NCBI GenBank assembly: GCA_963920765.1
Contig: OY987245.1
Coordinates: 15,888,727-15,952,726, forward strand
Reading direction: 5' to 3'
Source of the DNA: Ulota crispa
Taxonomy: Eukaryota; Streptophyta; Bryopsida; Orthotrichales; Orthotrichaceae
Length of the DNA: 64,000 nucleotides
Shown: one piece after another, positions 23,622 to 34,983 of the stretch
How positions within the stretch are numbered: the stretch's first letter is position 1
Layout of the letters: the number at the start of each line of letters is the position of its first letter
Made by a program: the position numbers and the translations under genes
The notes under the pieces: model-generated
Told to the model about the DNA's origin: nothing
Database searches by the model: none
What the model saw: the letters and a program-made list of their open reading frames with translations, nothing else

Positions 23622-25404
23622 TATTGTGTTCTTTAAGGCATTTGCCTTTGGAGAGTTCTTTTTGTGTAAATATGATACAAACGAATTGAAGGGTCAAAGA
23701 AGCCTTTCTACCATTTTGAATTACCCTTCATATTAAACCAATGTTTCAAGAACCCCTAAAGGACCAATGCAATGAACCCACTTTGGGCTTTTTGGATAAT
23801 TGGACAAGCATTTTCCGTGTAAATACTTGAGATAAGATTAGGGTTTGATTTGTTGGCAAATTCTGACAAAATTTGTCCATTGCTTTTCCTTTCCTCTAGA
23901 AATTCTTTAATAATGAGTGGACAAATCAGCATTCATTTGCTAGCAATTTAAACCTTGGATAAGACTATGAAAATAAAGGTGTATGTGCTCATATTGAAGA
24001 GCTTGCATTCCTTCCAAAAAATTGGAATTGAATAATTTTTGAGTGAGATATGGTACCATATGTGATTTATGTGTCAACATGGGCATCCCTAAAAAAAATC
24101 AAAAACAAAGAGATTGGGAAGGGTGTTGCCTACAAAGTGTTCAAAAGCACTTTACAATGGCTTGGTTAGTGTGAAAAATTTGCAATCATCTCTCCTTGAC
24201 TACATAATAACTTCTATTTTACTTTTTATTTTTAGAAAAAAATTCCTAAGTTGCCAAGTACTCTACAAGATGTTCTAGGTTCACACTGTATAGATTTTGC
24301 AATTGAGATTTCTTACTATAAAAATCCCTTTAGTGAAGTTTTCTTGGTTTAATGACAATCTCAACAAAGTCATTCTCACTTCCAAATTTTTCCCACAATG
24401 TTTTAAGCATTGAGTGATTCTAAATTTTGTGAAGAATGTGGCCAACTTCATGCTCCACAAGAAATTGAAATTACACAAGAAAAAAATAAAGTGGAAGATA
24501 TAATTTTCAATGACCAAAATAAAAATTGAAATTTTAGAGAAGTTTCCAAACTTGTTTTAATCCTACTTTGAGTGCTATTATGTAATGAAACATGCCCTTG
24601 AAAAGTTCAAAATTTTGAGAGGGTGTACATAAGTAAGCAACAAAATAGATATTACAATTGGATTATTAAAAGAAAATCAGAATTTTGATCCATTAATCAT
24701 TTTATTGAGAGAGGTTAGATTCAAGCCATTAGAGCATGTAAACATGAAGGAGTTTTAGGGGTTAAAAGGGTGGAATTCTACAAATTTGGCACTTTCACAT
24801 TTAGAGCATGCGGTTTGAAACCTATACCTATCCTAGAAATCGATGGAACAATAGCATATAAAATACCATCATTTTAACAAAATTTTCCATACAAGGGCAA
24901 TATTTAAGTGTTGGATAAAAATGAGGGCTAGAATAAATTGACCTCCTCACTTGCGCCCTCGAAAAAACGTTGAATTTTTTATCTTCTCCGCGTATGATAA
25001 AATTTGCAAATTTTGAAATCATAATTGCAATCAGAGGTCCCAAATTAGCTAAGTTACAAGGTAAATTAATCAAGCAAAAAATAGGGAGCTTTTATTTATT
25101 TGCACCCTTGGAATGACTTGGATAAGCCGGGCAAGGGGGCCAACTCACTCTGACCAAAATAAGGAGTTTCCGAACTTCAACAACCTCCAAAGTTATCAAT
25201 GGGACACTTTCAATCCACACCATTGTCCCTCGGCTAACCTTTGAAGGACATGATCTTCCATGACCAAGGTAGTAAATGTACCGATTATTGAACCAATAAG
25301 TGCATTCTTTGTTTCTACATTAAATAATGAAGTCACCTATTGGACCCTTTTGGTCCTTAATGTCTTTTAAGTGCTAAATTGAGGGAATTGAAATGTGGAC
25401 ACTA
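23622..25404. other. AT-rich intergenic DNA, no gene seen
   Basis: No exon-like or domain-bearing reading frame was recognised. A single TTAA-element-like end (ttttaggggttaaaaggg) lies near 24752-24770. Confidence 0.6.
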
Positions 25405-25795
25405 GGGAGTTGATATATGCACATCCCAGGGTAAATCATATATTTTTACCATCAAAAAGTTGAATTTGAGAATTTGAATTCAAATTTGGACTCAAAGACC
25501 ATGATTTTGTCTAGAACCATAAAAAAGGTTGCAATTGAACAACACCCAATGAAAAAGCTTATTTTTTTTATAAACAAAAGTAAAAGTAAGACTTTTCCCC
25601 CTAGCTAAGTTTTTTCATTGGGTGCTGATCAATTGCAACATTTTTTTATGGTTCTAAACAAAATCTTGGTCTCTAAGTCCAAATATGAATTCAAGATTCT
25701 CAAATTTAGCTTTTTGATGGTAAAAATCTATGATTTACCCCAAAGGGTTGTGCAAATATCAACCCCCGGTGTGCACATATCAATTCCCTAAATTA
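25405..25795. repeat. Fold-back repeat, copy 1
   Basis: Two arms of about 150 bp are inverted copies; the left arm carries ttttaccatcaaaaagttga and the right arm its complement near 25700-25730. The spacer is rich in aaagtaaaagtaag. A second copy lies at 43345-43725 inside the CACTA element, so this is a dispersed fold-back family. Confidence 0.7.
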
Positions 25796-26363
25796 AATAT
25801 AAACATAAAAAGAATAAGAAGAAAAACTACTTTCATATCACATGGCCACCAATAACAAAGTTATGTTAGGCTACGTTTTTTGCCAAAATGTAAATTGCTT
25901 TTCAAAAAATTAATATATGTTTTCTCTCTTAAATTTTTAATCCATTTCCTTCATGCATAATCCATACCTTAAATTACCTATACCTTAGATGAGATTGTTT
26001 GTTTTAATGTTTTGCTTGTGTGTTTGTTTGTAATGCTCAAATCTAAGAAACCCTAAGCCCCTCTACTGTGTTTTTGGTACTATTGGAATGTTCTCCACAT
26101 GAAAGGATGCACAAACTTTGTTTCAAGGCGTTTGGCCCTACAATGTAGAAGTCATGAATTTTTGAACTTTTTTAATATTTCAAATTTGAAGTAAACTACT
26201 TTATCTTTTTATTTTGGAAAAACCCATTATTTTCACATCACATGTCCAAACGTCACATTTTTGTGAATCATCCAATTGATTGAGATACAATGCATCAAAG
26301 TTTTAGGTTTGCCAAAACCCTAATTGTGGTGAAATGGCCTGGGCACTTGGGGGTTAAACTTAA

Positions 26364-26720
26364 CCCATAAATGTTGAGGAGGACAAAAAATGTCCTCTGT
26401 CTCTGAATTTTTTTTTGTGATTCCGAAAGAAGTCATTTTTCATTTGGTTTTTTTTCAGAAGTGACCATGAACACATGGTCCATCATGGAAGACAAAAAAT
26501 TACCTCGTGAGATGCATTCATAATTTTTTGTAAACCAAATTATGATAAGATTCAAAAACATGGTGTTAAGTCCCAAGCTGCCCTTTTTGCAATTTTCTTG
26601 AGGGCACCATGCTCTATTGACTTTTCCAAATTTTTGAAGCAATACTACTAGCTAGTGTCCATGTGCAGAAACACTATAGACTGCAATAGGCAGAGTAGGC
26701 CACAATGATCCATCCATCCT
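26364..26720. mobile_element. TTAA-type element, right end unclear
   Basis: The element starts cccataaatgttgaggagg after TTAA (26360-26363). It is homologous in opposite orientation to the element at 59458-59819 (shared parts include atggtccatcatggaa and the Gly/Leu-coding-like tail). Its right end has no clean inverted partner. A separate TTAA-ccctt start follows at 26721, so the right side may be truncated or overwritten. Confidence 0.45.
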
Positions 26721-27048
26721 TTAACCCTTAAATGCTGATAGAGACAAAAATTGTCCCTGACAAATACATTGAGCCCTTATATTTGCGGCAATAGGCTGTT
26801 GTGCTTAAGAGTTGAGGATTAACCCGTGAGCACCCAAAGTTATTTTAGGATTTAGGAGAAAATGGGGGATTTAATGGCCACCATAGCTTGGAAAATTACA
26901 TCCAGAAAAAGTGGCTGTAGGATTTGAAAAAGGACTACCTTCTTTGCTAATAGGGACTAGCCATGATTGTTTTCACCATACAAATTAAGAGAAAAAATGA
27001 GATAAAGTTTGGGCCCCAAAGACATGATCTTGTCGCTGGGGCGCTTAA

Positions 27049-27289
27049 CCCCTGAGCGCCCAGGGCATATGCATTCAAATCCATACCCTTGTGTACTTAA
27101 TCCAATAAAAGTATTACTTAAGTAAAGTCAAATAGCTTGAATTTTTTTTGAGTGGTAATAGACACATGCCTAAAGGTACATGAAAAAGTATAACTCCTTT
27201 CACTCTACCATTAAGAAGAGGATAAGAGTCAAACATGAACAATTTTCAAAACTGAGCGGCCCATTTTGAGGTCCTGGTGCGCTCAGGGG
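27049..27289. mobile_element. 241-bp TTAA-flanked element
   Basis: The element starts cccctgagcgcccaggg after TTAA (27045-27048) and ends gtcctggtgcgctcagggg before TTAA (27290-27293). An inverted copy with the same structure lies at 40035-40273. It ends about 400 bp upstream of the petN start codon. Confidence 0.8.
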
Positions 27290-27687
27290 TTAAGGGGTTA
27301 AGAATGTTGTTCGTGTGAGGTTACCTTACACATAAAATCGTAATTAGAACCACGGGTTTGGAGAAGTGAAGGTTCATTCAACTATGGAATGGATGAAAGC
27401 TGTCCAGGCGACGGACGGGGTTATCCTGGCGAAAACCAATGAAAGGCCAGGCAGGCCCCCCCAATCCTGACCAGATAAGCCACCCACGCCCGTGACCACA
27501 CACCCGGTGACCACACTCCCGGTAAGTGTCGCCCGAAGCTCCCACACGCCTCTCATCACTGCTCCGCCGATTGCCCCGCGCCCGCTCATCCATCGTGCTC
27601 GCTGCGTCACAAATCACAATCCTCCCACACGCCCGCTGCTTTCCTGCAGCAACCACCATTTCGCATCGCCCATTCTCTTGCTCAGCC

Positions 27688-28608
27688 ATGGCCGCCCTCG
27701 CCGTTGCCTCAGCTCCTGTCGTCGGCGCCTGCGCCTCTTTGGCAGGAGAGCGCCTCTCCCTCGCCCCTGCTCGCACCGCGACCTTCCCCGTCCAGGTACG
27801 CTCACATTGCATCTCAATTGGCCTTGTCCCGCTGAGGTTTCATCCCTTTCTCACATTTCGAAGTTTCGGCACTTGCCATGAGGAAGAATGAGCTTGTGCG
27901 TTTCGGGAATCGGCTTCGTTCTCGCCCTATTGGCTCTTACTTGAATTGTCAGATGTGTCCTACGGAATTAAGATTTAATTATATCTGAGTGATTTTACAC
28001 CTACTTGTATGTACCAGTGCATGCGTATTCTTAGGGTATGGAAACCGCACGCTATGAATTTAGCGTGTATAACTTTACAGAAAAGATTTTACCCGAGGTT
28101 TACATTTAAGGAGTTCGTGTCCTTTCTGCAATTATTGTCGTCGCCTTTTGGCGCCAATCTGAATTCCGGCGGTTGAGTTCCAGTGAATTTGAATCCGTGT
28201 TCGCTCAATTCTTGATGGAATTGGTATATGACATTGTCGACTAGTATCGGCTTCTGCACAATTGCATTGGAATAATGAGATACGGAGTTGGAGATTGTCG
28301 ATAAAGAGATTGGAATGACGCGGCATTGTTTCTGCGATGCTATTATTGACAGGAATTGCGATGGTGTGAATGAATTGCAGAGGAAGCTAGTTAGATGCTC
28401 AGCTGAACGCAAGTCCGACAGTGATGCAGTTCTCAGGCAGCGTGCTATCATGACGGCAGCGTCAGCGACCGTGATGGCCATCGCCACGCCGGTGTTGGCC
28501 GCGTCGGAGTCCGTACCAATCGACTACACGAGCGTGGCATGGGGAGGCTTGATGGTGATGTTCACGTTCTCGCTATCGTTGGTGGTGTGGGGAAGGAGCG
28601 GGTTGTAG
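27688..28608 (+). CDS. petN: Nucleus-encoded PetN, cytochrome b6f subunit VIII
   Basis: Single-helix subunit of the thylakoid cytochrome b6f complex, which moves electrons between photosystems II and I. Exon 1 is 27688-27795 and exon 2 is 28381-28608, joined in phase 0 across a 585-bp intron (cag|gtacgc ... ttgcag|agg), giving 111 aa. Residues 83-111 are a full-length PetN; the family's usual plastid product is 29 aa. The end [14 protein letters not shown] is identical to plastid PetN as I know it. Residues 1-56 are rich in Ala, Ser and Arg and look like a chloroplast transit peptide. Residues 58-77 ([20 protein letters not shown]) are hydrophobic and end in a possible thylakoid processing site. 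The intron lies within the acquired leader, upstream of PetN. The plastid gene's initiator Met is replaced. The spliced frame, polar leader and intact helix argue for a working nuclear gene, not an inserted plastid fragment. Confidence 0.9.
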
Positions 28609-29308
28609 AGTACACAGCAGTTGCTCCCGGCTTCAGTGAGGGAGGTTCAGCATATCCGCAAACCGCGCCGTCCTCGCAGCTGTAGATTAGTCGACCAGTC
28701 TAGCTTTCGCATTTCCATTGTTTTTGGGCTGAATGTGTAATTCAGTCCCGCTCATTCCCCCTTAAGGGACGTGCATGGGTTGTAGGTCACCTATATCAAT
28801 TCGTCTTTAATTGAGTAAATCTTCATTCCAATTTGGCAAATTTTTGGTACAATTCGTGCCGAAAGTCAGCAATCTCAGAGCTGGTAATCTTGGAATCGCA
28901 ACTTGCCATTTTTTGGCATTTTCTTCTTGCAGATTTTGTACTCTACGAAACGATGGGTTGCACGTTTGAGGTGAGTATTACCGATGGTCGACACTACGTA
29001 TTTTTGGCCTTTCCTGTAAGTGTTCCAACAATGTGAGATGTGTTTTGAAGCAACTTATCAGACTTGATTACTTCTGCACTTGATTTGTTAGAGAACAGTA
29101 TTGGTGTATGTAGTTCTGTTTCTTTCCCAATGTTCAGGATAGTATTCTCTACCTGCATCTGTATTCTAATGGCAACGTTCATGAGTAAAACAGACCATCA
29201 ATAATGTCAACGTTTTGAAGTTGTAGTAGCTAACAGGGCTACAGGGCCATTGGTGGAGTTGGTTATCAAATGTTATGTGTCAGTGTGATAAAAGTCATCA
29301 CCGTACAA
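28609..29308. other. Downstream region of petN, no gene seen
   Basis: This holds the probable petN 3' untranslated region and then the gap before the convergent minus-strand gene candidate. I see no additional coding region. Confidence 0.5.
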
Positions 29309-31528
29309 TTAAATTTTCCTTGCAATGTTGCTGGTTTTGAAGTTGATGAAGAATGACTGCAAGTGATGCTCGTAAACAATGTGCATTCTATGTTAACTTA
29401 CGTTGAATAAATGCTGAGCGTAGAATTACGAGAATAGTTGGTACTGTAGTGGTTCTTACCTTGGGTGTCGCAATCATGTCATTGAAGCTTCCCAGCAAGA
29501 ATCTCGAAGATGCGATCCTCCAGTAATTTGTGCTCACCCTAAATGTCGTTTCATTATTAGGGTAAGAATTCCTCAAATGGGCCTTGAGTTTCCCCCTCAA
29601 AGCCGTATTCGAACTCTCGAAGTAGATGAATAAACCTGCCAGCGAATCGATGTTTTGTCGTTTACATCTGAGCTTTTGCGGCCCTGAAATAAAGTAATAT
29701 ATACTGCCTAACTTTGACCGGGAAAAAGTAAAACCTTTATATCTGTACTGGGCAAGAAATTGACCTCGTTGAATAGATCACATAACGGGTGAAGGACCAT
29801 TTCATGGACTCGTTGCTCTAATGATATAATACTGTTGTCACGGAGTACTTTGTTATCAGCAGTGAGATAAATGAAGGATACCAGGGAGAAGATGGAAAAT
29901 TTTCAGAATCATTCCTGATCTAAGTTACTGGTGAAGTAAAGAGGAAGGTTCAGAATTCATACAGAGAAGTCGCCGACAATAATGACTGGCATCCGCCCGT
30001 GCTTGTCAGCTGCCATTTCCTAGTGAACACAAATGAGGAGAAAGCTGCAGAAACTTATCAAATTTCAACTAACTTATAATCATGTTAAGGACATGAACAA
30101 GCAGCTACGTTACAAGAGCTCTGCCTTGTAGCGCTGGCTCGGTTTTTGAGTAAGGTAATTAATTAAACTTCCTCAAGGTAGCTTCTCTAGATGCAAAGCT
30201 TCCTCTCTTGCCGTCCAGAGTCAAGAAAAATTTAGATACGCCAAGGATCGATACAGCCATGAAAATCGTAACTAAACTTCTTCAGATCTTGTGATCAAAC
30301 TTGATCTCTCAATATTAAACTCCCATGAGGAACAAGCATTTGAAGTTATGTCGATTAGCAAAGGAAGCAGCAATTCAAAACCAAGGAAACAGTTCTGTTT
30401 GGACACGTACACAAGAAACGGGAACTTTCCACAGTATCTACAGATGTTCTCACCTGTAAATCTTGTGTAGGATCCAAGCCAGTCTCGGAATTCGCAACAT
30501 TGGAATCTCAGAATTACCTAAAAGGAAAGTTCAACAAACTTAGTTGCCACAAAATAACGATCAGACTCATGTTCAGCGGTGAACACACGCCTGGCAAGCA
30601 GGTTGTAGCTGAAGTCACTCAGCAGGATTGCACAAATTCAATAACGGAAAATCCAAACCGCTTAATCTAGTAAGGAAAATCAACTTTCAGCTGCTCAAAT
30701 TAAATAAGACGTTCAAGAAGAAGGAAATCTCACCGAGAAGTGCAGAGAGGAAAAGAGAGAAGAAATAGGTCACGCTTCAACATATACAAGAGTAAGGTCA
30801 CACGAAGTGGTCAAACCACAGTACTGACATTCTGAATTGTAATTTTCAAGTCCTAACGAGAGAAAAACCTAGGAAGAGCGAAAAAGCGGCACCAAGGCGG
30901 TCATCAACTGCTTGACAAAAGGTATAGAAACTTGAAAAATCGAATAGGTTTCAAACACTGGCATCAAGAAATTCAAATAACCTTCTCGTATGGTTACCTT
31001 CGAGTCATTGGAGCCTCCACTTCGTAACGCCAATTCAGTGTAAGCAGGCTACTCTAGAATTCAGCTCAGAAAATTGTTTCTATAGAGGATATAAGAAAGT
31101 GACGTACTAGTCAGGAGAGCGCGAACGGTTAAGGTTGCCGATTTCCTTCCACGGCAACCTTAGATCTACATCTCGTGTCTGTTCTGACAAGTAGCACAAT
31201 CCAAGAACAGGTGCTTCTGTTCAAACATAGACTGCTACCTGACGCCCTCCTGCTCGCCGTGATTCCCAGTCTTCGCTGCCTTCTTTCTCAAAGCTTCGCA
31301 AATCTCCCGAATTGTTCCTCAGAGCACCTTGAATCTGCACGGAAAACATGTCTGTCAACTTGTCGCGGAAGAGACCAAGGCGATTGAAGTACGGGCAGTG
31401 ATTTTGATTCGACGTACCTCAATTCTGGCTTCGCTCTCGCCCGAGAACCTTGAATCGACATCTTGAATGTTGCCATTGCGCCATTGAAAAAAGAGAAGAA
31501 CAGAATGAAGTAGCACTAAGTGCCGCAT
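29309..31528 (-). CDS. Candidate spliced gene, product unknown
   Basis: A phase-consistent exon chain can be read on the minus strand. The exons are 31528-31418 (37 codons, start ATG), 31334-31239 (32 codons), 31048-30998 (17 codons), 30517-30454, and 29683-29460. The last exon is 29356-29309, ending in TAA. Very short extra exons are possible near 30850 and at 29413-29402. All junctions listed are GT-AG and several donors are near-consensus (gtaaga, gtgaga, gtacgt). The start MRHLVLLHSVLLFFQW looks like a signal peptide or membrane anchor. A Ser/Glu-rich stretch follows, then a more globular part containing LAGLFIYFESSNTALRGKLK. I recognise no family. Protein-like exons at 31896-31700 and near 31660-31600 on the same strand may be 5' parts of this gene, in which case the start proposed here is wrong. 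Without transcripts this is a working model. Confidence 0.4.
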
Positions 31529-31599
31529 TTAACGAAATATGAAGTATCCAAAGTCCATGAACAGTAGTCCTAAAACTGATTTGCTTTGCATTGCAAAAC

Positions 31600-31896
31600 C
31601 TTAGAAAGTAGTCGCAAAACATCGGGAGATATGTCCCAGTCAGAAGGCACTTCAAACTTCAGGAAAAATGTATGCAAAATATAGAAAAATTGGAAAATAT
31701 TCCACTACTCAAGAACATAAAAAGTCTGTACAATTACACGATTAGTCCATAAGAAGTAGTTGAATGTGTCGTCTTTACAGTCCACTCGCAACGGCTCTAA
31801 ATCAGAAGAAGTAAGCATGATGAGCAGGTCACACGACGTTTGTGCTTGGAAATGCCCTTTCGAGAGAGCGGGCACCAGTATAATTGTGTCAGTCAT
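31600..31896 (-). other. Unplaced coding-like segments
   Basis: Two stretches read like protein on the minus strand. One starts at an ATG at 31896 (MTDTIILVPALSKGHF, ending near DDTFNYFLW). The other is a shorter one after an acceptor near 31661 (FEVPSDWDISPDVLRLLSK). A donor after TNRVI and the acceptor would join them in phase 0. I cannot tell whether they begin a separate small gene or are 5' exons of the candidate at 29309-31528. Confidence 0.3.
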
Positions 31897-32653
31897 TCCG
31901 ACGTGAAAGCCTGAAGGACCTCAGGTGCTCTAAGTGGCATTTCCCCTTCAGTGAAGCCGAGGAATCATTCTAAATACCTGATGATTAATCAACAGTGACT
32001 AGTCTGTCGAGTGCCGTTAAAGATGCAAAAGATCTCCAACTCTAATGCTCTGGAAATTTTGAAAAGTGCTGATCCAAGACTTGGAATAACTTTACAACAG
32101 ATTAAGTGAGCAAGCAATCCAAGAGAAACGCTGATCACAAAGGGAAGGACACCAAAGCATACTTTATACTGAAATTGCTAACTGGTGCCGTGATCAAATC
32201 CTACAAGACTGATGTTACTAGAATGACAGGATTTTCGTAAGCACTGGACATGGAGAACGGAAAGAGGCCGAGTCAGAGTCTTACGTGAATTCAAGACTAC
32301 GATTGCATACTATATGACAACTGAACAAGAGTATCTAGGTCATTTAACATTTTCATTCAAAGTTAGAGCTCTCGAAGAATCATGTAGTCTTCCTGTATAG
32401 AGTTCTGAAAAGTTAGTGCACTGCTTGCAAATATTCAACCAGGAATCGGTTGAACTAAATTCCAGTCCTTGATGCATTGCGTGAGGAGGAAAACTTCTCT
32501 CTTGTACTTCGGTTTCTCATAGTGACAAAGGAACGAAGTTTTTCCCGCAGATGTAATGGTGTTTTCTTAACGCGTCCTCCATTATCATATACCGTCAATC
32601 GATAGAATTCTGCGAAGCAATTTTTCTACCTAGAGTTCCTCTTAAGAATTCGA

Positions 32654-34128
32654 TTAAGTAGGAGGAAGAACCTGTTCATCTTCAGTCAGAATTCCCACTG
32701 AGAACCAAGTGACCATTAGGACGAAGAGGCTAGAAAAAAGAATTTTATAGCGCAGCCATCCTCTGTTAGCATCATACTCTTCAAGGCGCAGCAGATTTCC
32801 GACTCCCTTTGGGAGCTTAGTATCTTGTTGTGCATTTACGTCACGTGTTCCTTCGGACGTCTGTAATATAGCTGGTCCATCTTCATACTTCTCGAAATTG
32901 CTGTTCCTTTTTGAACACTCTTTCACATCCGGTGTCTTAATTATAAATTCCACTTCAGCAACCTTTCCTCCTTCAGTCTCCTTGTCCTGAGGAGACGTGG
33001 TAATGCTGTATTCCTTGCAATCTGGTCCTCGAAACTCGTCATTATGGCCGCTGTTAGTACTGTCAGGGATTGAATCAGGGGAATCCGAAGCTTTGTCTCC
33101 ACCGGATAACGAAATGTGTTTCTTTGAGCCCGTCATGTCAGGGTTTTGGTCCGTCTTTGTATTCAAGATATCATCGAACTCCTGATCATCAATAGAGAAC
33201 CAGTTCACAGACAGATTTGAATGAAGTACGTCCAAGTCCTTTAAACGCAGTCCAGGGTTTGGCTCTGTCGCGGCAATGACGCACTTGGTCTCCTCCGGGT
33301 CAGTGTATTTCAATAACAACTCATTGGACGCTTCCTGTTTCGATATGCAAAGAAATGTGCAACATCTCAGTAACGATATACAGAGGATTAGAAAAACTTT
33401 ATTGTGGTGACCAGATCCTCGATGAAAATTAGAACGCTATCTCGTACAAGAAATCGAGAAAGATCAATTTCAGGTTAAAAATTCACGATTAAACAGCTGT
33501 ATGAAGAGTCGCTCAAGCTTTGAAACTTGTATACAGAACTCTACATTTTCTTGATCCTGAAGTTCAATAGTGACGGGAGAAAGCGACCAAAATATGCAGA
33601 AAGTAATTACAAATTCTGAGCTGGTACTCTCAGAGGAGCATTCGGAGGTAGAAAGCTTCACATCCTCCAGAGCATCTTTCGTTCCCTGAAACGTTTGAAC
33701 AACGATCAAGAAACATGTCATATGAATTCACAAAATGGTGACGTACCAGTTCAGGAGAAGAGACTTGGTCAGGTCAGCGGTCGGACACTCCAATTTCAAG
33801 GTAAATCAGGCAGAATCAAAAAAGGACATGGACAAAAGACTCAAGAGGATTTCGTCAATGCCTTGCGATTGAAAGCAGCATTTCCGCCTCTCTTCTCACA
33901 TCCCGAGTCGGAAGAATCAGATGATGGAGACTTCGCTAAAGATCCTTTCACGCACTTCGACGTAGAAACTGGACCAAGACGCTTCAGAGGAGAGCTCGCC
34001 GAAGTACAGCTCACTAATTGCTTAGATGCGTACTTGGCTTTAATACCAGGCGTCCGCGTAATACGATTCTCTGCCGTCATAGCTTCGATCCGTTGGTGAA
34101 ATCCAAGGGCTTCAGAATGCGCACTTTG
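32654..34128 (-). CDS. Putative tail-anchored protein with KASH-like C-terminus (partial model)
   Basis: Three exons can be supported. The first begins at 34128 (after ttgcag) and reads to an unresolved donor before about 33846; the second is 33685-33611 (25 codons); the last is 33334-32654 (226 codons plus stop). The last two join in phase 0. The protein is hydrophilic and rich in Ser, Asp and Glu. It then has one transmembrane helix (about YKILFSSLFVLMVTWFSVGI) and a nine-residue tail ending LPPT. A single C-terminal helix with a short tail ending in PT is the layout of KASH proteins of the nuclear envelope; known plant ones end in VPT-like motifs. No ARM or coiled-coil domain is evident in the part I can read. 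The 5' end is missing; an open stretch at 34531-34421 might hold it. The KASH reading is inference. Confidence 0.45.
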
Positions 34129-34693
34129 CTGCAACAAGAAGGATTGTGTCAATTGTAAGTGACTACCGCATTACACAGCGGAAAACAGGGGCAAATAAAG
34201 TCCAGCACTGCGATCTTCACCAGCTGTAAAACTTCAAGCAATTTTCGGCAAGGCAAGCGTTAAATCTAAACGTAGAAAAACATAAGATCAAGAAGGATTT
34301 ATTAATCAATTGCTCAAGCGACACTCCATGGCCATATCCAACGTTTATGAGGATAAATGAAACACTGCCGACTTAGAGCGCCTACTAACAGCACCGCAAA
34401 TTAACGAAAAAAATACACAATCAATCCAACAAGCCGGCCAGAGGATCTCCAAAATGCATGTGCACAACGACGCACGCAGCTGCAAAATCCGGTACAAACT
34501 CCTTCCCCGCTTCCTGGATATGGCCACACATGCTGGTAACCTTCAGGTCGAGAGAGACTTTTGAGTGAAGGTGTTGCGCATCCCAAACCTACTCTGACGG
34601 ATACGTATATAGTTAACCAAATTCTACGTGTCACATTCTGGACATACGGTGATTCGAATACTTTACGTCCAAAGCTTGTGACATAAAATAAGG
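34129..34693. other. Presumed 5' region of the minus-strand gene
   Basis: A 36-codon minus-strand frame from ATG at 34531 (MCGHIQEAGKEFVPDFAAAC onward) looks protein-like and could be the first exon of the gene at 32654-34128. I could not find a donor that joins it with confidence. Confidence 0.25.
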
Positions 34694-34983
34694 TACACGG
34701 AATATTGCATATATGTTGACAATTAGGTTGCCTTACCTTGGCAAGGTACCTCATGACTCATAGTTTGGCTACTTGGAGGCGAATTTAATTCTCTATGTTT
34801 TAAGATTTTGCATGGTCTATAACATGGACACGGCTAGTTTGTGTTTAGGTAGCGTAATCATTGTTGCCAAGACTTTAAAGATTGTTCATTGCAATAATCA
34901 TTGATGAAAAATTAATGTAGCAGATACAGTGTAAAGTGTTAAGAAATTAATCAAGGGCAACCTAAATGCAATATACAATGTAG
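34694..34983. mobile_element. MITE with GCAACCTAAATGCAATAT ends, copy 1
   Basis: The element runs from tacacggaatattgcat to gcaatatacaatgtag, with ttgccttaccttggcaagg near the left end. Full or partial copies lie at 41442-41530, 46489-46574, 46581-46885 and 60873-61462, which together define the ends of a roughly 290-305 bp family with terminal inverted repeats (ctacactaaatattgcattt). Confidence 0.65.

Noticed and set aside
27492-27881. 129-codon plus-strand frame overlapping petN exon 1
   Set aside because: Different frame from the PetN reading, Pro/Arg/Ser-rich because of GC-rich leader sequence; no domain.
29963-30019. Possible exon reading EMAADKHGRMPVIIVGDFS, reminiscent of an endonuclease/exonuclease/phosphatase motif
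   Set aside because: The splice sites are plausible but its phase would bring a stop codon into the exon chain that otherwise works; kept out of the model.
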